Origin: Actinomycetota bacterium
Lineage (GTDB): Bacteria > Actinomycetota > Acidimicrobiia > Acidimicrobiales > JAHWLA01
Assembly (NCBI GenBank): GCA_019347595.1
Contig: JAHWLA010000096.1
Span: forward strand, 1-9,355
Length of the DNA stretch: 9,355 nucleotides
Reading direction: 5' to 3'
Shown one piece after another: positions 4,662-9,355 of this stretch. Position 1 is the stretch's first letter. Each line of letters starts with the position of its first letter. The notes under the pieces are model-generated. The model was not told where the DNA came from, did not search any database, and saw only the letters and a list, made by a program, of their open reading frames with translations. Made by a program: the position numbers and the translations under genes.

Positions 4662-6890
4662 GTGAGTGACATTCTCGTTCTCGGCGGTGCGCGACGGCGG
4701 CGTCCGCTGCATTTCCCCCGGCCCCACTGGTCGCGCACGACGTGGCTCCGCCTCGCCGCGGGCGTGGTGCTGTTCCTGCTCGCCGTCGCCTTCGTCCCGC
4801 CGCTGCGCCGGGCCGCCGCCACGGCCGTGAGCACCGTGGTCCTCAAGGTCACGTCACCGCTGGCGCCCGACGTCGACACCTTCGACGACCTCGCCGTCGG
4901 CACCACCGTGCTGGCCGCTGACGGCAGCCTGCTGGCGGAGCTCGACGGCGCCCAACGGCGGGAGCCGGTCACGCTCGACTCCCTGCCCGACCACGTCGCC
5001 CACGCCGTGCTGGCCGCCGAGGACGCGGGCTTCTACCGGCACAGCGGGATCGACCCCACGGCCGTCATGCGGGCGGTGCTGCGCAGTGCCCAGGGCCGCA
5101 CGCAGGGCGGCAGCACCATCACGCAGCAACTGGCGAAGATCAACTACACGAACTCGGAGCGCACGTTCCTCCGCAAGCTGCGCGAGGTGCAGTACGCGGT
5201 GAAGCTGGAAGAGAAGTACAGCAAGGACGAGCTGCTCCAGCGCTACCTCAACCAGGTGTACTTCGGCGACGGCGCCTACGGGATCGCCGCCGCCGCCCAG
5301 ACGTTCTTCGGCGTCGACGCGGCCCAGCTCACGCCTGCGCAGGCCGCCACCCTGGCCGGGAAGATCAAGGCGCCCGAGGGGCTCGACCCCCACGACGACC
5401 CCGCCGCCGTCACGGCCCGCCGCGACACAGTGCTCGACGCCATGCGGGCGCACGGCTGGCTCGACGACGCCGCCCTGCAACAGGCGCTCGACACGCCGCT
5501 GGCCGTCCTGCCCGAGAAGCCCCCCACCGCAGTGGCGACGCGGGCGCCCCACTTCGTCGAGTTCGTGAAGCGCGAGGCGGCCGGCATCGACGCCCTGGGC
5601 GGGTCCCCCGAGTCGCGGAGCCAGCAGCTCTTCACCGGCGGCTACACCATCGAGACCACGCTCGACCCCGCGGCCTACGACGCCGCCGCCGCCGCCGTGC
5701 AGACACAGCTCGGCGGCCCTGCCGACCCGGCCACGGCGGTCGTCACCGTGAAGCCCGGCGACGGCGCCATCACCACCCTGTTCGCCGGGCTCGACTTCGC
5801 GCGGAAGTTCGACGTGGCCAGCCAGGGCCGCCGCCAGCCGGGCTCGGCGTTCAAGCCCTTCGTCTACCTGGCCGCCCTCCGCGACGGCATCGACCCGCGG
5901 TCGCGCCTCGACTCCGGCGGCCCCAAGATGCTCGAGTACCGAGGCGAGCGCTACCCCGTCGACAACTACACCGAGGGCCGAGGCGGCGGGCCGATGACGA
6001 TCGACGAAGCCATGGTCCACTCCGTCAACGTCGTCTACGCGCAGCTCATCCTCGAGGTTGGCCCCGGCAACGTGGCCAAGACGGCGGAGGACGCAGGCAT
6101 CCCGGACGTGAACGAGGACCCCGCGATCGCGCTGGGCGGCCTCCGCGAAGGCGCCACGCCGCTGGAGATGGCCGCCGCCTACGCCACGTTCGCGGCGAAG
6201 GGCATGTACGCCGAGCCCTATGCCATCAGCCGCATCCTCGATCGCAACGGCGATGTGGTCTACACCCGCTCGCCGAAGACGAAGCGGGCGTTCGAGGCCC
6301 AGGAGGTCGGTGTCCTCAACAACGCGCTGCAACAGGTGGTGGAGCGAGGCACCGCCACCGCCGCCCGACTCGGCCGGCCCACCGCGGGCAAGACGGGGAC
6401 CACCCAGAACTACCACGACGCCTGGTTCGTGGGGTACGTGCCGCAGCTGGCGACCGCCGTGTGGGTCGGCAACCCCGACAAGCAGGAGCCCATGACCGAC
6501 GTGCACGGCACCCGGGTGTCGGGGGGCTCGTTCCCCGCCCGCATCTTCGCCCAGTACATGCGCCAGGCCGTCGCCACCCTGCCCGTCGAGCAGCTCGCCA
6601 CCGCCTCGCCCGACGACCTGTCGCTGCGCACGCTCGACAGCATCAGGGGCGTCGTGCCCGGTCCGCCACCGCCGACCGAGCCCACCACCACCTCGTCGTC
6701 GTCGACCACGACCTCGTCGTCCACCACCACGACCGTCGCGCCGGCGCCGACGACCACGACCACGCGACCGACCACCACCACGACGACGAAGAAGAAGTCG
6801 ACGACCAGCTCGTCCTCGACCACGAGCAGCACCACGTCGACCACGGCCAAGACGGACTCGGGGTCCACCACGGCCACGTCGTCGCCGTGA
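4662..6890 (+). CDS. class A penicillin-binding protein (glycosyltransferase GT51 + transpeptidase)
   Basis: A 742-residue bifunctional peptidoglycan synthase that polymerises lipid II and cross-links stem peptides outside the membrane. Layout: short basic cytosolic N-terminus, one membrane anchor at about residues 29-47, a GT51 domain with catalytic Glu120 in EDAGFYRHSGID, then GGSTITQQLAK and a downstream NQVYFGDGAYGI motif. The transpeptidase has SAFK (nucleophile Ser395, Lys398), SVN (454-456) and KTGTT (Lys577). From about residue 667 the last 75 residues are a Pro/Thr/Ser-rich tail, largely runs of T and S, likely flexible in the wall. No PASTA domain is seen. I chose the GTG at 4662; the in-frame TTG at 4581 lies inside the palindrome and would add an implausible segment. 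No ribosome site is obvious, so the exact start is uncertain. It follows cytX by about 100 bp. Confidence 0.94.
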   Translation: MSDILVLGGARRRRPLHFPRPHWSRTTWLRLAAGVVLFLLAVAFVPPLRRAAATAVSTVVLKVTSPLAPDVDTFDDLAVGTTVLAADGSLLAELDGAQRREPVTLDSLPDHVAHAVLAAEDAGFYRHSGIDPTAVMRAVLRSAQGRTQGGSTITQQLAKINYTNSERTFLRKLREVQYAVKLEEKYSKDELLQRYLNQVYFGDGAYGIAAAAQTFFGVDAAQLTPAQAATLAGKIKAPEGLDPHDDPAAVTARRDTVLDAMRAHGWLDDAALQQALDTPLAVLPEKPPTAVATRAPHFVEFVKREAAGIDALGGSPESRSQQLFTGGYTIETTLDPAAYDAAAAAVQTQLGGPADPATAVVTVKPGDGAITTLFAGLDFARKFDVASQGRRQPGSAFKPFVYLAALRDGIDPRSRLDSGGPKMLEYRGERYPVDNYTEGRGGGPMTIDEAMVHSVNVVYAQLILEVGPGNVAKTAEDAGIPDVNEDPAIALGGLREGATPLEMAAAYATFAAKGMYAEPYAISRILDRNGDVVYTRSPKTKRAFEAQEVGVLNNALQQVVERGTATAARLGRPTAGKTGTTQNYHDAWFVGYVPQLATAVWVGNPDKQEPMTDVHGTRVSGGSFPARIFAQYMRQAVATLPVEQLATASPDDLSLRTLDSIRGVVPGPPPPTEPTTTSSSSTTTSSSTTTTVAPAPTTTTTRPTTTTTTKKKSTTSSSSTTSSTTSTTAKTDSGSTTATSSP

Positions 6891-6893
6891 GGC

Positions 6894-6924
6894 TTGGGAG
6901 GTAGCCAGGGGCACGCTCTACGCT
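6894..6924 (+). promoter_or_regulatory. possible promoter of the cyclase-ATPase gene
   Basis: TTGGGA at 6894-6899 and TACGCT at 6919-6924, separated by 19 nt. The start of transcription would fall within a few bases of the ATG at 6933, implying a leaderless or near-leaderless mRNA, which is common in actinobacteria and agrees with the lack of a ribosome site there. The long spacer makes this tentative. Confidence 0.3.
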
Positions 6925-6932
6925 GACGAGCG

Positions 6933-9355
6933 ATGAAATGCCCGGCGTGCGCAACGGTGATCCCCGAGGGCGCCCGCTTCTGCCCGACGTGCGGTCACCT
7001 GCTCCAGGCCCGCGCCGACGAGCGCCGCGTGGTGACCGTCGTCTTCGCCGATCTCGTCGGCTTCACCGGCTACAGCGAGGGCCGCGACCCCGAGCAGGTG
7101 AAGAACCTCGTCGACCGCTGCTTCGAGCGACTGGTGGGCGACATCACCGCCTTCGGCGGCCGGGTCGACAAAATCATGGGCGATGCCATCGTGGCCCTGT
7201 TCGGCGCTCCGGTGGCCCACGAGGACGATGCCGAACGGGCCGTGCGGGCCGCGCTCCAGATGCAGCGCTCGCTCGCCTCCGTCACCGGCGAGCTCGACTC
7301 CGAGGTGCAGCTCCGCATCGGCGTGAACACCGGCGAGGTGCTCGTGGGGGCGCTGCGGGCGGGGGGCGACTACACGGCGATGGGCGACGTGGTCAACGTC
7401 GCCAGCCGGCTGCAGACGCTGGCCCAGCCCGGGCAGGTGGTGGTCGGGTCGGCCACCTACGCCGAGACGCGCGAGATGGTGTCGTACGACTGCCTCGGCG
7501 AAGTGCAGGCGCGCGGCCGCGAGGAGCCGATCACCGCGTGGCGGGCCGTCGCCGTGCTGGCGCCGCCCGGCTACCGACCGCGCCGGGCGCCGACCCCGCT
7601 GGTGGGGCGGGCCGAGGAGCTGGGCGTGCTCCGCCACGCGCTGGCCGCCGCCGTCGGCCGTCGACGCGCCCACCTGGTGCTGCTCCTCGGCGAGGCGGGC
7701 ATCGGCAAGAGCCGCCTGGCGACCGAGGTGGCGATCATGGCGCGTGAGGAGAACGGCGCCGTCGTGCTCGAAGGTCGCTGCGTCCCCTACGGCGAGGCCA
7801 ACGTGTGGTGGCCGGTGGCCGAGGCGGTGCGCCAGGCGTGCGGCATCGAGCCCAGCGACCCGGCCGACGTGTCCGCCGACAAGAGCCTCACTGCCGTGGT
7901 CCGTGCCACCGCGCTGCCTCGCGACTCGGCCGAGGCGGTGCGGTTGGCCGACGGGCTCCGCTACCTCATGGGCGACGAGGACGCCCTGCCCGACGTCGAC
8001 CCCACCCGGGCCGCCGAGGACGCCCGCCGCTCCCTGCTCGCCGTGCTGGAGGCGTCGGCCGCCCAGCAGCCGCTGGTGCTCGTCCTCTCCGAGCTCCACT
8101 GGGCCGACAAGCTCGTGCTCGATCTCGTCGACCAGTTGCTCGACCGGCTGCGCCACCTGCCCGTGGTGCTCGTCGCCACGGCCCGTCCCGAGCTGGAGGA
8201 GCGCTGGGCGCCCATGCCGACGCGCCACAACCTCGTCGCCCTGCATCTCGACCCGCTCGACGCCCAGGCCGGGCGCGACCTGCTCACCTCGCTGCTCGGC
8301 GAGGAACCGCCACGCGAGTTGCGCGACGCACTGCTGGAGCGCAGCGGCGGGAACCCGTTCTTCCTCGAGGAGCTGGTGGCGCTGCTCACCGAGGCGGGCG
8401 TGTTGCGCCACGAGGGCGCCTATCGACTCGTCGACTCCAATATGGCCGCCCAGGAGCTGCCCGCCACCTTGCGCGGCCTGGTGGCCGCCCGCCTCGACGC
8501 GCTCCCGCCGTTCGAGCGGGCGGCGTTGGAGGACGCCGCGGTCTTCGGACGAACCGGACCGGTGGCCTCCTTGGTGGCGCCGGCCGAGGCGCGGGGCGAC
8601 GTCGATTTGCGGGCCACGTTGCGCGAGCTCTCGTCGAAGGACCTCCTGGGCGTGGTCGACGACGAGTTCGAGTTCCGCAGCGAGCTGGTGCGCGAGGTGG
8701 CCTACGAGACGTTGACGAAGTCCGAGCGGGCGCGTCGCCACGCCGCCATGGCCGATTGGCTGGCCGCCACCGCACGCGCCACCGACCGCGAGGACGAGTA
8801 CCTCGAGCAGCTCGCCCACCACTACGGCGCGGCGGCCGAGCTCGACAAGGAGCTGGGCGGCGTCGACGGGCTGCCCTCCGAGATCTGCGACATTGCCTTG
8901 CAGTCGATCGAGCGCGCCGCCGTGCGGGCGAAGCAACGCGACATGCACGCCGTCTCCATCCCGCTGCTCGACCGGGCCCTGCGGCTGCTGCCGCCCGGGC
9001 CGGGGCGCCCCATGCGCCGGGTGCTGTTGGAACGGGCCCGGGCCCGCACCCACCTCCACGACCTGACGGGCGCCCGGGAGGACCTGGCGGAAGTGTTCCG
9101 CCAGATCGAGGGCGGCCACCACCCGGTGTCGCGGGCGCGGGCGCTGGCGGTGCAGGGGCACATCCTCCAGACCGAGGGCGACCTGACCGCCTCGGCCGCC
9201 TCGCTCGACGAAGCCATCGACGTGTGGCGCACGCTCGGCGACGCGCGCGGCGAGGCCGAGGCATTGAGCATGCGGGGGATGACGAGCCTGTTTGCAGGCA
9301 AGCCCGAGCACGCCGAGGCGTCGATCCGCCAGGCGCTGGAGGTGTTCCGCTCGCT
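6933..9355 (+). CDS. zinc-ribbon / class III adenylate-guanylate cyclase / AAA-type ATPase / TPR signalling protein, 3' partial
   Basis: At least 807 residues; the frame is open to the window edge. Residues 1-22 form a zinc ribbon (Cys3, Cys6, Cys17, Cys20). Residues about 30-200 are a class III nucleotide cyclase catalytic domain: metal-binding Asp40 (FADLVGFT) and Asp84 (MGDAI), purine-contacting Lys80, Thr148 where many cyclases have Asp, then Asn155 and Arg159 (VNVASR). Lys with Thr is the class IIIb pattern and favours cAMP. An NTPase module follows, with Walker A GEAGIGKS (Lys259) and a Walker B-like VLSELHWAD (Glu387), then GGNPFFLEEL typical of these regulators. From about residue 650 the protein is helical with TPR-like repeats (for example TASAASLDEAIDVWRTLGD). 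Mycobacteria have related cyclase-ATPase fusions, some ending in a LuxR HTH; the end here is not visible. Role: probably a soluble sensor coupling ligand binding to cyclic nucleotide output. Confidence 0.9.
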   Translation, partial: MKCPACATVIPEGARFCPTCGHLLQARADERRVVTVVFADLVGFTGYSEGRDPEQVKNLVDRCFERLVGDITAFGGRVDKIMGDAIVALFGAPVAHEDDAERAVRAALQMQRSLASVTGELDSEVQLRIGVNTGEVLVGALRAGGDYTAMGDVVNVASRLQTLAQPGQVVVGSATYAETREMVSYDCLGEVQARGREEPITAWRAVAVLAPPGYRPRRAPTPLVGRAEELGVLRHALAAAVGRRRAHLVLLLGEAGIGKSRLATEVAIMAREENGAVVLEGRCVPYGEANVWWPVAEAVRQACGIEPSDPADVSADKSLTAVVRATALPRDSAEAVRLADGLRYLMGDEDALPDVDPTRAAEDARRSLLAVLEASAAQQPLVLVLSELHWADKLVLDLVDQLLDRLRHLPVVLVATARPELEERWAPMPTRHNLVALHLDPLDAQAGRDLLTSLLGEEPPRELRDALLERSGGNPFFLEELVALLTEAGVLRHEGAYRLVDSNMAAQELPATLRGLVAARLDALPPFERAALEDAAVFGRTGPVASLVAPAEARGDVDLRATLRELSSKDLLGVVDDEFEFRSELVREVAYETLTKSERARRHAAMADWLAATARATDREDEYLEQLAHHYGAAAELDKELGGVDGLPSEICDIALQSIERAAVRAKQRDMHAVSIPLLDRALRLLPPGPGRPMRRVLLERARARTHLHDLTGAREDLAEVFRQIEGGHHPVSRARALAVQGHILQTEGDLTASAASLDEAIDVWRTLGDARGEAEALSMRGMTSLFAGKPEHAEASIRQALEVFRS

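Noticed and set aside
6918..9311. Open - strand frame of nearly 800 codons opposite the cyclase-ATPase gene
   Set aside because: Typical antisense openness in high-GC genes. The + strand frame shows zinc ribbon, cyclase and Walker motifs; the - strand shows none.

Overview
This 9.4 kb window is high-GC DNA with GTG/TTG starts, strong third-position G/C and tightly packed genes, typical of an actinobacterium. Several features together suggest an Acidimicrobiia-like or related lineage: an F420-pathway CofC/FbiD enzyme, an HU protein with a mycobacterial-type Lys/Ala tail, a class A PBP with a Thr/Ser-rich tail, and a zinc-ribbon/cyclase/ATPase signalling protein. The taxonomic placement is an inference from gene content and composition; there is no rRNA or other marker gene here.

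Layout, left to right. (1) On the + strand, the 3' part of cofC (cut by the window edge) overlaps by 4 nt, or nearly abuts, a PIG-L/LmbE-type zinc deacetylase. A strong GC hairpin at 1309-1334 then ends this unit, facing the next one. (2) On the - strand, a two-gene chromatin operon: hupB (HU domain plus Lys/Ala tail), then, 21 nt downstream, a free-standing 121-aa histone-H1-like Lys/Ala protein. That second gene carries two identical 88-bp internal repeats. (3) An AT-richer divergent region (about 2177-2313) holds a good hupB promoter and two overlapping, mutually exclusive inverted repeats. It separates hupB from a small + strand gene for an unrecognised 74-aa protein. (4) Converging on that small gene, with 3 nt between stop codons, is a - strand bacterioferritin-like diiron protein that lacks the haem-ligand Met. 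(5) A canonical TPP riboswitch, with the ribosome binding site inside its 3' end, precedes cytX, an NCS1-family transporter probably for the thiamine precursor HMP. (6) A perfect 18-bp inverted repeat with a nested 6-bp stem fills most of the gap between cytX and a class A penicillin-binding protein. (7) A large signalling protein (zinc ribbon, class III cyclase, AAA/NB-ARC-type NTPase, helical/TPR region) starts at 6933 and runs off the right edge.

Most of the window is housekeeping: cofactor salvage and synthesis, nucleoid architecture, iron handling, cell-wall synthesis and signalling. I see no phage, transposon, CRISPR or tRNA. The least ordinary parts are the hupB plus H1-like gene pair with its internal repeats, the competing hairpins upstream of it, the 18-bp palindrome, and the atypical Walker B of the cyclase-ATPase. 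I do not see convincing evidence of a wholly new multi-gene system.
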